A DNA stretch of 58,005 nt from assembly GCA_030535875.1 (NCBI GenBank), contig JAUNRC010000009.1, positions 1 through 58,005 on the forward strand. Reading direction: 5' to 3'. Made by a program: the position numbers and the translations under genes. Below, piece by piece: positions 1 through 8,856 of this stretch; position 1 is the first letter of the stretch; each line of letters begins with the position of its first letter. This stretch comes from Akkermansia sp. Its GTDB lineage: Bacteria > Verrucomicrobiota > Verrucomicrobiia > Verrucomicrobiales > Akkermansiaceae. Below the pieces are notes generated by a model that was not told the origin of the DNA, made no database searches, and was given only the letters and a program-made list of their open reading frames with translations.

Positions 1-90
1 AACGACTCTTCCATAAGGAGTCTGTCAAATACGCCTCACACATGGAGAATTAACTACCGCATCAATAAAAGGACGGTAACAATCGTTACA

Positions 91-1173
91 TCAATTATCA
101 GAAATAGCGGAGAGCAAACGAACCACACGCTTGCCGGGCAAATTACCCAATTCCATCCCTCGCATCACATAGGCAAACGACAGCCCGCTGTCGGGACGGC
201 AAAGGCCTAAGGACCCACCGGCTCCGGCGTGGCCGAAACCGCCTTTTCCGAAAAACTCCTCCGGCTCACACATAGCCCCGCACCCGAATGCGGTATGTTC
301 GAGGAGCGTGCGGTCCAGACCGCTACATTGCGGGGAGCTCATCCACTCCGCGACCTCAGGAGCAAAGGGAGTAGCGGACAGCTTGCCGAGCAAGGCCTGA
401 TAGAACATAGCCAGCCCGCGCGCAGATGCCACCCCACCCTTAGCGGGGGAACCGACCTGCCATGCGGCGGGGGTATTCATCTCACGTGCTGAGCCATAGC
501 CTACTATACTGTGGAAAGCCCGATGAACGGCGCTGCACTCGTCGAAATATTCACGGTAAAAGGGAGTGCGAGGCATGGCACCGAGCATGCGAGCCGTACG
601 CAACTCAGCCACTTGTCCATAGAGGGACTCCGGCACATGGCCGATGAAAAACTCCAGCCCCAAGGGTCGCCTCACGCGCTCTTCCCAATAATCGCTCACG
701 CGCTTGCCGGTCAGCTCCGTCATGAGGATGTCCACCATCGGGCCGAAAGTCTGCGGATGGTAACCGTGCTGCGGCGGGCACCACAGGGGCTTGCTCTTCT
801 CAATGGCGCGTCGACAGGCTCCGAGGTCCTCCAAGGGTGCAGGCTCCGCGAGAGCAGCCAAACCTCCCTGATGCGAAAGTAACTGAGCAATCGTGAGTCG
901 CGGCAAAGGAAACTGCGGCCACAAATCACCCACAGGCAATTCCGGGTCGCGACAACAATCGTGAAGAGCCTGCAACAAACAGGCTGCCGCTGCGGGCTTG
1001 GTGGCGGAATATATCGGCACAAGCGTCGAGCTCTGCCAGGCAAGCCCGGCACGGGCCTCACCACCGCAGATGGTACACAGTTCACGACCCTCCTTCCATA
1101 CCGACACGGCACCGCCCTGCTCCAATCCTTCGGTCAGATTGCGCTCAAAAGCTTCTTTCAACTTGTCAATCAT
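91..1173 (-). CDS. Serine hydrolase, class C beta-lactamase fold (family VIII esterase-like)
   Basis: A 360-aa protein of the beta-lactamase/penicillin-binding-protein-like serine hydrolase superfamily. The SxxK nucleophile motif is SATK (S56, K59). A YHPQTFG segment at about residue 138 supplies the usual Tyr, and a Gly-rich GHAGAGGS block near the C-terminus replaces the KTG box. This pattern resembles family VIII carboxylesterases and LACTB-like proteins more than true AmpC. There is no signal peptide, so it is probably cytoplasmic; the substrate is unknown. The ATG at 1173 overlaps the TGA of trmO (ATGA), so it is very likely translationally coupled as the last gene of the Nudix-trmO operon. 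An in-frame upstream extension lies inside trmO and was not used. Family sure, substrate open. Confidence 0.85.
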   Translation of the reverse strand: MIDKLKEAFERNLTEGLEQGGAVSVWKEGRELCTICGGEARAGLAWQSSTLVPIYSATKPAAAACLLQALHDCCRDPELPVGDLWPQFPLPRLTIAQLLSHQGGLAALAEPAPLEDLGACRRAIEKSKPLWCPPQHGYHPQTFGPMVDILMTELTGKRVSDYWEERVRRPLGLEFFIGHVPESLYGQVAELRTARMLGAMPRTPFYREYFDECSAVHRAFHSIVGYGSAREMNTPAAWQVGSPAKGGVASARGLAMFYQALLGKLSATPFAPEVAEWMSSPQCSGLDRTLLEHTAFGCGAMCEPEEFFGKGGFGHAGAGGSLGLCRPDSGLSFAYVMRGMELGNLPGKRVVRLLSAISDN

Positions 1174-1832
1174 GAGGATTGCGGACGAACGGCAAGCACG
1201 CGTGCCACCCCGTCCGACACACAAAAACTTACCTCATAGGGCTTGAGAATAATATGGTACACCCGCTCGGCATCGTTCTGGTAGGCCGGTCGGGGGTCCT
1301 GCGCCAGCACCTCACGCATGGCCTCGAGCCAATCCGTCGGCGGCTTGGTCGGCAGTTCACATTCCACCTGAACATCCAGCAAGTGACGAGGCTGTTCCGT
1401 AAAGCCGCCTGTTGCCTCGGGCAAACTGTCGGCATAGGGAATATAAGGCTTAATATCGTAAATGGGGGTACCGTCGACCATGTCCGCACCACTCACGCGC
1501 AGCACAGGCCCCTCTTCGACCGCTACCAGCTTAACCACCGAAAGTCCTAAGCCGTTCGGGCGAAAGGGCGAGCGCGTGGCAAATACTCCCACCCGTGTGT
1601 TGCCACCCAATCGCGGAGGTCTCACGGTCGGATGCCACCCGGCACCATCATTGCAATGAAATCCCCAGATGAGCCACAGATGGCTGAAGTTCTCCAGTCC
1701 GCGCACACATTCGGGATTGCGAAAAGGCGGGGCAAACACAATCTCACTCAGAACATGCGGAGCCAGATTGCCCTGCCGAGGCACGCCGAACTTATCGGCA
1801 AACGGAGTACGGATGTACGCTACGGGCTCCAT
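1170..1832 (-). CDS. trmO: tRNA (m6t6A37) methyltransferase TrmO/TsaA
   Basis: A 220-aa TrmO (YaeB/TsaA, UPF0066 beta-barrel) family protein. In the family the enzyme uses S-adenosylmethionine to N6-methylate t6A37 of threonine-type tRNAs. Recognisable blocks are the N-terminal PVAYIRTPF, the PRQGNLAP segment, the LENFSHLWLIWGFHCN block, and a later TRSPFRPNGLGLSVV block typical of the SAM site, followed by DIKPYIPYADS. It starts 4 nt after the Nudix stop and its own stop overlaps the next ATG, so it is the middle gene of a three-gene unit. Its length is normal. Confidence 0.93.
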   Translation of the reverse strand: MEPVAYIRTPFADKFGVPRQGNLAPHVLSEIVFAPPFRNPECVRGLENFSHLWLIWGFHCNDGAGWHPTVRPPRLGGNTRVGVFATRSPFRPNGLGLSVVKLVAVEEGPVLRVSGADMVDGTPIYDIKPYIPYADSLPEATGGFTEQPRHLLDVQVECELPTKPPTDWLEAMREVLAQDPRPAYQNDAERVYHIILKPYEVSFCVSDGVARVLAVRPQSS

Positions 1833-1836
1833 AGCC

Positions 1837-2307
1837 TCACACCCCGAAAAAGTCTTTCATCACCTGCTCGTACACACCTCGCTTGAAATCCGGCAGCGCC
1901 GTAAAGTCAAACTCCGCGGGCAGCACCCACTTATAATCGCAGAACTCCTTATTGTCGAGCCAGGGTTCGGCGGCATCGCTGTGCATGCGGCAAAGGAAGT
2001 AATACTGCTCCTGCCCGGCATAGGGAATACCACGCTTCAACAACACACGTTCGCGCTCTCGCGGCGGATAATCATATCGGTACGGACCATGCTCAGCCAC
2101 GACATCATACTCATTGGGACGAAATCCCGTCTCCTCCATCCCCTCACGGCAGGCCGCGCTGAGGGGAGACTCCCCCTTTTTGATGCCGCCCTGGGGAAAT
2201 TGCCAGGCACCGGCAGGTTTCACGCGCTCACACACCAGCACGGTGCCATCATTGCGCTGGTAGATGATGGCGGCATTGGGCCGATAAAGTTCTATTGACT
2301 GAGGCAT
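1837..2307 (-). CDS. rppH: Nudix hydrolase, RppH-like
   Basis: A 156-aa Nudix hydrolase. The full Nudix box (GX5EX7REUXEEXGU) runs from G40 to F62, with E46, R54, E55, E58 and E59 in place. The N-terminal YRPNAAII and WQFPQGGI segments and the late KRGIPYAGQEQYYFLCRM region match RppH/Ap4A hydrolases, which remove pyrophosphate from triphosphorylated RNA 5' ends or cleave dinucleoside polyphosphates. The start at 2307 was chosen because homology begins right after it and a strong promoter sits just upstream (2329-2357), ruling out longer versions. First gene of the operon with trmO and the serine hydrolase. Nudix is certain; RppH specificity is inferred. Confidence 0.88.
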   Translation of the reverse strand: MPQSIELYRPNAAIIYQRNDGTVLVCERVKPAGAWQFPQGGIKKGESPLSAACREGMEETGFRPNEYDVVAEHGPYRYDYPPRERERVLLKRGIPYAGQEQYYFLCRMHSDAAEPWLDNKEFCDYKWVLPAEFDFTALPDFKRGVYEQVMKDFFGV

Positions 2308-2328
2308 AAATGTCTTAATGTCATAGGC

Positions 2329-2357
2329 AATATACCATATAGTCCCCCGTTTGGCAA
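2329..2357 (-). promoter_or_regulatory. Promoter of the Nudix-trmO-hydrolase operon
   Basis: On the minus strand: TTGCCA (2357-2352), 17-nt spacer, TATATT (2334-2329). The predicted transcription start near 2322 gives a leader of about 15 nt before the ATG at 2307, with no Shine-Dalgarno sequence. Confidence 0.65.
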
Positions 2358-2583
2358 GCATGGACCACTCCTTTCGGACAGCAAAGTTTTCCGGCATTGA
2401 TAACGATAACAGATAAGTGCTGAATGAGAACTTAAAAATAAAAGACTTACATCCGACTACCATTTCTCAAAAGAAGAAACGAGTAAAAAAATAACATTCT
2501 CCCGTCGAACTTGACATAAGCTTTCGTGCAACGGGCGCTGCGCACACGCTTTTTGTTTGCAAAATGAGGGGAAAGAATGTAAT

Positions 2584-3624
2584 ATGGCTCGCGTGAAGTT
2601 TTCCTCCCTCAAATACAGCACCATCAAGCTTGTCATCTTCAGCAGTGTGCTACTCTACGGCAGTGTGGATCTGCTGCTCTGGCACGGTCCGCTGTGGGAA
2701 ATGTTCTATGGGAACCGCCCCGACTCGCCCGACACATCGGAAATTGTCGCAGAGGTCTACGGAGAACCCATCACCCTTGCACAACTCAACCGCCACGAAG
2801 CCGAGCAGGACCTCATGGCCGGTCGCAACACCCCCGAAAAAGCACGCCGGGCCTCCATGCTGATGTCATTGATACGCAGCAAACTCCTGCGCATTCGCAC
2901 CCGCTACAACATCGCACACCTGCCCGATTGTCGTGCCGAAGCCGAGCAGGAGGTAGCGCGACTGGCATCCCGCGCAGGCAGCGAAGCTGAGTTCGACGGG
3001 TGGCTGCAAGCACAGGGCTACACCGACCGTCAGCAATTTACCGACAAAGTACAAGTCAGGTTGCAGTCCGTTGCCCAACTGGAGCAAGCCATTGAGACTC
3101 ATACCAAAGTTACCGAGGAAGAAGTTCGCCGCGTGTACGACATCCTCCGCCCCGAGCTCAAAGTTCCCGCCGGCCGCACCGTCAGACATATCTTCTTGGA
3201 GCTGCTCCATAAGGATGCCGCCGCCGTCGAACAACAGGCGCGCGATTTACTGGCCCGATTGCAGGCCGGAGAGAATTTTGCTGATTTGGCACGCAAACAC
3301 AGCGAAGACCTGCGCACAGCACCCCTCGGCGGAGAGCTCGGCACCATCGAAGACCGCGATAATCGCCCCCTGAAAGAGCTGCCGCTCTTCGGTGAGCAAG
3401 CCATTCCCGCCGGAGTTCCCACGCTTGTCCGCAGCGCATGGGGCTGGCACATCCTGCTGGCCGATGACATCACCCCCCCGCGCGAAGTCAGCTACGAAGA
3501 GTGCAAAGAGAGCCTGCGTACCGCACTCATCAGCGTACGCCGAGAGCAGGCTGCCAATGCCTGGTTCAAGGGGGCTGTCAACGAAGGATTCACCAAAAAA
3601 CGCATCAAGACAAATGTCAAGTGA
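2584..3624 (+). CDS. Membrane-anchored PpiC/SurA-like peptidyl-prolyl isomerase
   Basis: A 346-aa periplasmic foldase anchored by one N-terminal transmembrane segment (about residues 13-30, after a Lys-rich start). A SurA-type N-terminal helical chaperone region (about 45-175) precedes a parvulin (rotamase) domain (about 180-300) with the characteristic VRHIFLEL, ENFADLARKHSED, LGGELG and SAWGWHILLADD blocks. It should help fold exported or outer-membrane proteins. The ATG at 2584 was chosen over an in-frame TTG at 2557; an AGGGG lies about 12 nt upstream, a poor distance. The 3' end overlaps the aroA start by 11 nt, so the two are probably cotranscribed. A TTGACA at 2511-2516 has no convincing -10. 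Confidence 0.88.
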   Translation: MARVKFSSLKYSTIKLVIFSSVLLYGSVDLLLWHGPLWEMFYGNRPDSPDTSEIVAEVYGEPITLAQLNRHEAEQDLMAGRNTPEKARRASMLMSLIRSKLLRIRTRYNIAHLPDCRAEAEQEVARLASRAGSEAEFDGWLQAQGYTDRQQFTDKVQVRLQSVAQLEQAIETHTKVTEEEVRRVYDILRPELKVPAGRTVRHIFLELLHKDAAAVEQQARDLLARLQAGENFADLARKHSEDLRTAPLGGELGTIEDRDNRPLKELPLFGEQAIPAGVPTLVRSAWGWHILLADDITPPREVSYEECKESLRTALISVRREQAANAWFKGAVNEGFTKKRIKTNVK

Positions 3625-4921
3625 TACCATAACCGTCAGCCGCGCCGCCCACGGCTTGCACGGCACCATCACCGTGCCGGGCGACAAGAGCATTTCCCAC
3701 CGCGTCGCCATACTCGGAGCGCTGGCGCAAGGCAGCATGAATGTGCGCAATTACCTGTGCAGCGAGGACTGCCTGAACACCCTGCGCGCCATGCAGCAAC
3801 TGGGAGCCCTTGTCACCCCAAGCGACTGCCCGCAGAACTTCACCCTTACCGGCACGGGCATGCACCCGCAAGCTCCCGCACACGATATTGATTGCGGCAA
3901 TTCCGGCACGGGCATGCGCCTGATGGCAGGCGTGCTTGCCGCCCTCCCCTTCAGCAGTCGCATGTATGGCGACCCCTCCCTGAGCAGCCGCCCGATGAAG
4001 CGAATCATCGACCCGCTGGAAAGGATGGGAGCCCGCATCACCGCCTGCGGTACAAAGCCGGGCTGCGCCCCGCTGCAAATCAACGGCTGTCAGCTCACGC
4101 CCACCCACTACGAACTGCCCATGGCGAGCGCTCAGGTAAAGAGTGCCGTACTGCTTGCCGGCATGTTCTGCGAGGGCACGACATCCGTTCATCAGCCGGC
4201 CGTCACCCGCGACCACACAGAGCGCCTTTTCCGCCATTTTAACATCCCCTGCACTATATCGGATGACGGACTGGACATCTCCGTGACCGGGCCAGTCAAT
4301 ATCACTGCTGCCGACATCACCATCCCCGGCGATATCTCGTCCGCTGCATTCTGGCTGGTAGCGGCAAGCATCGTCCCCGACAGCAACATCACCCTGCGAC
4401 AAGTCGGACTTAACCCCACGCGCGACGCCGTCATCACCGTTCTGCGCCGCATGGGAGCCGATATCACCATCACCAACGAACACACTGACGGCGAGCCCTA
4501 CGGCGATATCACCGTGCGCAGCCCCCGCAAACTCCTTGCCACGGAGGTCTATCCCCACGAAATCCCCAATCTCATCGACGAAATCCCCGTGCTGGCCGTA
4601 GCCGCCGCCTTTGCCGAAGGAACAACAAGCATACGCAACGCCGCAGAACTCCGCGTGAAGGAGAGTGACCGCATAACCACCACCGTCACCAACCTCCGCG
4701 CCATGGGTGCAGAGGTAGAAGAGTTCGACGACGGACTGGCCGTCACCGGCGGCAAGCCCCTGCACGGAGCCACCCTGGAGAGCTACCACGACCATCGCAT
4801 CGCCATGGGATTCCTCATGGCCGGGCTCAATGCCGACGGCGAGACCACCCTGCTCAACTGCGCCAATATCAATACCTCCTACCCCGGATTCCGCGAGCAC
4901 CTGCAGGCTCTGACTCATTAA
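3614..4921 (+). CDS. aroA: 3-phosphoshikimate 1-carboxyvinyltransferase (EPSP synthase)
   Basis: A 435-aa EPSP synthase joining shikimate-3-phosphate and phosphoenolpyruvate, the sixth step of the shikimate pathway. Visible motifs are PGDKSISHR (22-30), CGNSGTGMRLMAG, SSRPMKR, MASAQVKSA, RDHTE, NPTRD, DEIPVLAVAAA, RVKESDR and DHRIAMG. The GDKS, SAQVK, RDHTE and NPTR set is the signature of class II EPSP synthases, as in Bacillus, rather than the E. coli type. The ATG at 3614 lies inside the end of the PpiC gene in another frame. Cytoplasmic, full length, key residues present; followed after 34 nt by dnaG. Confidence 0.96.
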   Translation: MSSDTITVSRAAHGLHGTITVPGDKSISHRVAILGALAQGSMNVRNYLCSEDCLNTLRAMQQLGALVTPSDCPQNFTLTGTGMHPQAPAHDIDCGNSGTGMRLMAGVLAALPFSSRMYGDPSLSSRPMKRIIDPLERMGARITACGTKPGCAPLQINGCQLTPTHYELPMASAQVKSAVLLAGMFCEGTTSVHQPAVTRDHTERLFRHFNIPCTISDDGLDISVTGPVNITAADITIPGDISSAAFWLVAASIVPDSNITLRQVGLNPTRDAVITVLRRMGADITITNEHTDGEPYGDITVRSPRKLLATEVYPHEIPNLIDEIPVLAVAAAFAEGTTSIRNAAELRVKESDRITTTVTNLRAMGAEVEEFDDGLAVTGGKPLHGATLESYHDHRIAMGFLMAGLNADGETTLLNCANINTSYPGFREHLQALTH

Positions 4922-4955
4922 AATCCGCAAGCTGCCGTCCCGCAACAACATCATC

Positions 4956-6815
4956 ATGCCACGAATTACAGAGGAATGCGTAGCGCGCATCAAAGACTCC
5001 GCCGATGTGGTGGAGATTATCGGTCGCTACATTCAACTGCGTCGCGCCGGCAATGCATGGAAGGCCTGCTGTCCCTTCCACAACGAAAAGACGCCCTCCT
5101 TCCACATCAACCCCGCTCGGCAAACCTTCAAATGTTTCGGTTGCGGCGTGGGCGGCGATGCCGTGAAGTTCATCATGATGTTCGAGAACCTCGACTACCC
5201 CACGGCTCTGCGCCGTGTGGCCGACATGAACGGCATACCCGTCATTGAGGAGGAGGAAAACCCCGAGGCCGCCCGCCGTCGCCGCCTGCGAAGCCGCGTG
5301 ATAGAGGCCAACCAACTCGCCGCCGACTACTTCCACCGCCAGCTCTGCCGCAGCCGCGAGGCCGACCACGTGCGCGCCTACCTGAAAGAGCGCGAGTTCA
5401 ACATCGAAATCGCCAAGGCCTGGCAACTGGGCTGGGCACCGCCGAACTTCCTCCCCCTGCAACAACTTGCCGCCGCCGCCAACATGGACGAACGGCTGTT
5501 GACGGAGGCCTACCTGCTCAGCAACGGCAGCCGCGGAGCCTACCCGGTCTTCCGTGACCGCCTGATGTTCCCCATTCACAACGTCCGCGGCGAAGTCGTG
5601 GGATTTTCCGGCCGCATCATGGCTGAGGGACAAGACCCGCGCAAGTATGTGAACACGGCCGATACGGTCGCCTTCCACAAAGGTGAATTGCTCTTCGGGC
5701 TCTTCAAGGCAACAGCCCCCATCTCACGGGCCGACATGACCGTCGTCGTCTGCGAAGGCCAGCTTGATGTCATCGCCTGCCATGAGAAAGCCGACATCCG
5801 CAATGCTGTCGCCGGTCTGGGTACAGCCTTTACCGATGAGCACGCAGCCATTCTCCGCAAATATGCGAAAAAGGCTGTTCTCTGTTACGACGGCGACAAC
5901 GCCGGCATCAAAGCAAGCGAAAAGACCTACCGCAAGCTTGCGGCCGTCGGCATGGAAGTTTACTTAGCCTCACTCCCTCCCGGCGAAGACCCGGACTCCC
6001 TCATCCGTGCACAAGGGCCCGAGCCGCTGCGACAGGCCATCACGGAGGCCCGCCCCTACCTCGAAGTCCGCGTAGGTCTGGAAATGCAGGCGGCGAAAGG
6101 CGATGCCAATGCCCGCGCCGCCCTCATCCCTCGCATGGCAGATTTGGCTGCCGAGATAACCGACCCCATCCGCCGCGGTGTGGCCGTCACCGACTTGGCA
6201 AGCAGACTCAACACGGGGCTGGACGACCTTCGGCTCACCGTTGAGGAAATCATCCGCTCGCGCCGCAACTCGCCACAGCCCCATTTCCGCGACATACAGG
6301 ACAAGCCCGATGAGGAAGACATCGCCTACCCCGAAGATGCACAATCGACCGCCGATATCACACCGGTTGCGGTCAAAGTGCGCCCCATCCGCCTGCACCC
6401 GACCATCCGCAACCTCATCAGCCACGCCGCAGCCAGCACCGAAGTACAGCAGGCACTGGTGGAACGAATAGAAGAACTGCAGGAGCCCATCACCCTGCTC
6501 TCCGGCGGCATCGTCCTGCAACGCCTGCTCGAAAAGCTTCCCCGTCCCGGCTCTTCAGCCGACTGGACAACTTTCCTCGAAACGCTTCCCCCAGAACAAT
6601 CAGCATCCCTCCGCGACATCAGCAATGAGGAACTGCAACTCCCCGAGGCCGCCACCATCATCGATCAGGCCTGCGCCCGTGCCGCAAGAGATGCCGTCGA
6701 GACGCGCATCGACATCATCAAATCTCGCATCAACAGCGGCGAGCTCAGCAATGATGAGTTCAACGCACTCACTACCGAAATTGCCACCCTGCGGCGCATG
6801 CTCAACGAATACTGA
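4956..6815 (+). CDS. dnaG: DNA primase DnaG
   Basis: A 619-aa replicative primase making RNA primers at the fork. The N-terminal CHC2 zinc finger has C39, H42, C60 and C63. The catalytic core includes the RNAP-basic YPVFRDRLMFPI and GFSGR blocks, then a TOPRIM domain with E near 266 (VCEGQLDV) and the acidic YDGDNAG motif near 310. The C-terminal part (about 430-619) is the helicase-interacting region, with charged helices and low conservation. No Shine-Dalgarno sequence precedes the ATG. Third gene of the ppiC-aroA-dnaG run; no sigma factor gene follows, unlike the classical rpsU-dnaG-rpoD arrangement. Confidence 0.97.
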   Translation: MPRITEECVARIKDSADVVEIIGRYIQLRRAGNAWKACCPFHNEKTPSFHINPARQTFKCFGCGVGGDAVKFIMMFENLDYPTALRRVADMNGIPVIEEEENPEAARRRRLRSRVIEANQLAADYFHRQLCRSREADHVRAYLKEREFNIEIAKAWQLGWAPPNFLPLQQLAAAANMDERLLTEAYLLSNGSRGAYPVFRDRLMFPIHNVRGEVVGFSGRIMAEGQDPRKYVNTADTVAFHKGELLFGLFKATAPISRADMTVVVCEGQLDVIACHEKADIRNAVAGLGTAFTDEHAAILRKYAKKAVLCYDGDNAGIKASEKTYRKLAAVGMEVYLASLPPGEDPDSLIRAQGPEPLRQAITEARPYLEVRVGLEMQAAKGDANARAALIPRMADLAAEITDPIRRGVAVTDLASRLNTGLDDLRLTVEEIIRSRRNSPQPHFRDIQDKPDEEDIAYPEDAQSTADITPVAVKVRPIRLHPTIRNLISHAAASTEVQQALVERIEELQEPITLLSGGIVLQRLLEKLPRPGSSADWTTFLETLPPEQSASLRDISNEELQLPEAATIIDQACARAARDAVETRIDIIKSRINSGELSNDEFNALTTEIATLRRMLNEY

Positions 6816-6856
6816 CCCCACCCGACATTTTATCCCGTTCATAACGTGCTTTTTAC

Positions 6857-6885
6857 TTGCCGACACACGGGCGGAGGCGTATAAT
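6857..6885 (+). promoter_or_regulatory. Promoter fused to the start of the dynamin-like GTPase gene
   Basis: TTGCCG (6857-6862), 17-nt spacer, perfect TATAAT (6880-6885). Seven nucleotides later is the ATG at 6893, so transcription should begin at or one base before that ATG. The -10 box overlaps an alternative ATG at 6884, which has a GGAGG upstream but would not be in this transcript. Confidence 0.7.
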
Positions 6886-6892
6886 GTCCGCA

Positions 6893-8782
6893 ATGGATAC
6901 GCAACTGGATATGATTTGTCAGGAGGCTGCAACATTCGGCAGCAAACTCGAGGGTTTCAGCCAATCCTCCCCCGAACTGCGACAACTGACAACGAGAGGA
7001 GCGAGAGAAATTCAGCGCAGTCTGGCGCGATTCCGCTCCAACCTACTGCTCATGGCCACCATCGGCTCCGTCAAGAGCGGAAAATCCACCCTCACCAACT
7101 GTCTGGCACATCGCAACCTTTGCGCCACCAAACTGGGCATTGAGACCACACGCCTGCCCATGGTCATACTTGCCAGCGATGACGGCACCGAGCGCATGGA
7201 GCTCTTTTCCCCGCTGGCTGCCGGCTCTCTGGGAGAGCAGGAACTCTTCGAGCTCGTCATCGATTACCTGCGTAAAGTCGAGCCGGAAAACTTCCACGAA
7301 AAAGTCTCCATCGAACGCCGCAACATCAATCAGGCCAATCTCGATGCCTGGGCTCAGGGGCACACAAGCGCCGGCTGTGCCGCCATCTTCCTCGTGGAGC
7401 CGACGGCGCGTCTGCTGCAAGCCGGCATCGGCATCGTCGACATGCCCGGCATGGACGGTCTGACATCCAACTGGCACGATGAAAAGCTCCACGAATGGAT
7501 GAACGAGAATGCCGACTACTTCCTGCTGGTGCAAAGTTCCTTCGCCGCCCTCACGCCCGACACCCGTTCCTACCTCCGCACTGCCATGGAGCGCTCCCAG
7601 CGCCCCATCCGCGTGGTACAGAACCGCATCGAAGCACAGCACTGGCTGCCGGAGGAAGAGCAACTTCAACAGCAGGAAAAACAACAGTACAACACCCAAC
7701 GCCAGCTCAGCGATTTCATCCGCAAAGTCATCCCCGGCAGTTGGGTGAACGCCGGGCTTGCCTGGTGGCAGCAGGAAAATAAGTTCCGCCCTGACTGCGA
7801 GCGTAAGGAGGCCCCCCTGCCGGAAAGAAGCTCCAACCTCAGCGCACTCGAAGATGAAATTCTGGCCGACCTGCGCAACCCCGAGGCCACGTTGCGCCGT
7901 AACTCCTCCGATTACCTGCTCAAGACTCTCGAGGGAATCGACACGCGCCTCAAGGATTTCATTCAATCCAGCCAAAATCACATCTCCCACATCCACTCCA
8001 TTCAGGCAGCCATCCGCCGCCTGATGGACTCCGCCCGTCTGCGCGAAGCCGTTGAGAGTAACAATATGCGCGACGGGCGCATCCGCTGCGGCTACCTTGC
8101 CGATCAAGCTCGTCAAACTCTCAATACCCGTCTCGATGCCATCCTCGACCTCGCGGCCGACGGCTATTTCCCGGCCGATTGGATGGCCAACGACCTCCCG
8201 GCACAAGAGCTCAACCGCATCCGCACCAAAGTCGAAAATGACCTCGGAGACCTCCTCGCCGAACAGGAAACCCACGTCCTCGCTCCCGCCAAAATCTGCG
8301 AACTCACCGAAATGGAGCAGGAAAAACTTCAGGCTGCGGCCGACACCCTCCAACGCCGCTCCGTCGAAGAAATCCGCAAAGACTACATCAAGGCCATCCT
8401 CAACGCATGGAAAGATGTCGAGCTGGATTGCAGCCCCATTCCCCTCGGCGAGCTCAAGGAGACCGCACTCATGGGTATGATTAACCGCAACGGCAGCTAC
8501 AACGACGTTACCCCCAAATGGCGCCGTGCCGGACGCGAGGTCATTGCCGCCCGCCTCGAAGCATGGAAACGCAAGGTCAGCGAGGCGCTCGACATGTTCA
8601 TCTCCCGCCGAGTGAATGCCCTCGAGGAATGCCTGAGTGCCGAACTCCTCGCCTATGAGAAATCCGAGCAAACAGGCCGTTCCATTCAAGCTGCCGAGCA
8701 GGATATCGAGCTCTGCCATGCCATGCGCAAATTACTGGCTCCCACCCTGCTGCAGGCACGCCGCCTGAAAGCCATCCAATAA
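6893..8782 (+). CDS. Dynamin-like GTPase
   Basis: A 629-aa dynamin-superfamily GTPase. The G1 P-loop GSVKSGKST is near residue 58, a switch-I Thr sits in the ETTRLPMV block, and the G3 DMPGMDG motif is near 183; a VQNRIE segment may stand in for G4. The rest (about 290-629) is long, charged and predicted helical, like the stalk of bacterial dynamin-like proteins. No transmembrane segment is obvious, so membrane contact would be peripheral. Bacterial relatives act in membrane remodelling, division or stress; the role here is unknown. The ATG at 6893 was chosen from promoter geometry. The alternative ATG at 6884 adds three residues and has a GGAGG, which would suit transcripts reading through from dnaG. 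Confidence 0.8.
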   Translation: MDTQLDMICQEAATFGSKLEGFSQSSPELRQLTTRGAREIQRSLARFRSNLLLMATIGSVKSGKSTLTNCLAHRNLCATKLGIETTRLPMVILASDDGTERMELFSPLAAGSLGEQELFELVIDYLRKVEPENFHEKVSIERRNINQANLDAWAQGHTSAGCAAIFLVEPTARLLQAGIGIVDMPGMDGLTSNWHDEKLHEWMNENADYFLLVQSSFAALTPDTRSYLRTAMERSQRPIRVVQNRIEAQHWLPEEEQLQQQEKQQYNTQRQLSDFIRKVIPGSWVNAGLAWWQQENKFRPDCERKEAPLPERSSNLSALEDEILADLRNPEATLRRNSSDYLLKTLEGIDTRLKDFIQSSQNHISHIHSIQAAIRRLMDSARLREAVESNNMRDGRIRCGYLADQARQTLNTRLDAILDLAADGYFPADWMANDLPAQELNRIRTKVENDLGDLLAEQETHVLAPAKICELTEMEQEKLQAAADTLQRRSVEEIRKDYIKAILNAWKDVELDCSPIPLGELKETALMGMINRNGSYNDVTPKWRRAGREVIAARLEAWKRKVSEALDMFISRRVNALEECLSAELLAYEKSEQTGRSIQAAEQDIELCHAMRKLLAPTLLQARRLKAIQ

Positions 8783-8792
8783 GCATTTTTTC

Positions 8793-8850
8793 TTGACATT
8801 CTCCATCACATCGCTAGACTTTACTCAAACAAACTGATTTCACCTACAAT
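8793..8850 (+). promoter_or_regulatory. Two candidate promoters for the CysJ-like reductase
   Basis: Upstream: TTGACA (8793-8798), 16-nt spacer, TAGACT (8815-8820), predicting a 30-nt leader. Downstream: TACAAT (8845-8850) ends 6 nt before the ATG at 8857, which fits the leaderless pattern of neighbours, but its -35 (TACTCA) is weak. Confidence 0.5.
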
Positions 8851-8856
8851 CATTAT

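Noticed and set aside
81..96. Small inverted repeat downstream of the serine hydrolase
   Set aside because: Only a 5-bp stem and no proper T-run; too weak to call a terminator.
1174..1224. Longer N-terminus of the serine hydrolase
   Set aside because: The extra residues lie inside trmO and do not resemble the family; the ATG at 1173 overlaps the trmO stop in the usual coupled way.
2511..2516. Perfect TTGACA before the PpiC gene
   Set aside because: No -10-like hexamer at 15-19 nt; the region there is GC-rich, so I did not call a promoter.
3617..4993. Long open frame opposite aroA (458 codons)
   Set aside because: A shadow of the GC-rich aroA gene; composition and repeated Gly/Val/Asp are typical antisense artefacts. 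The same applies to long antisense frames opposite the GTPase, infB, argG and ribBA.
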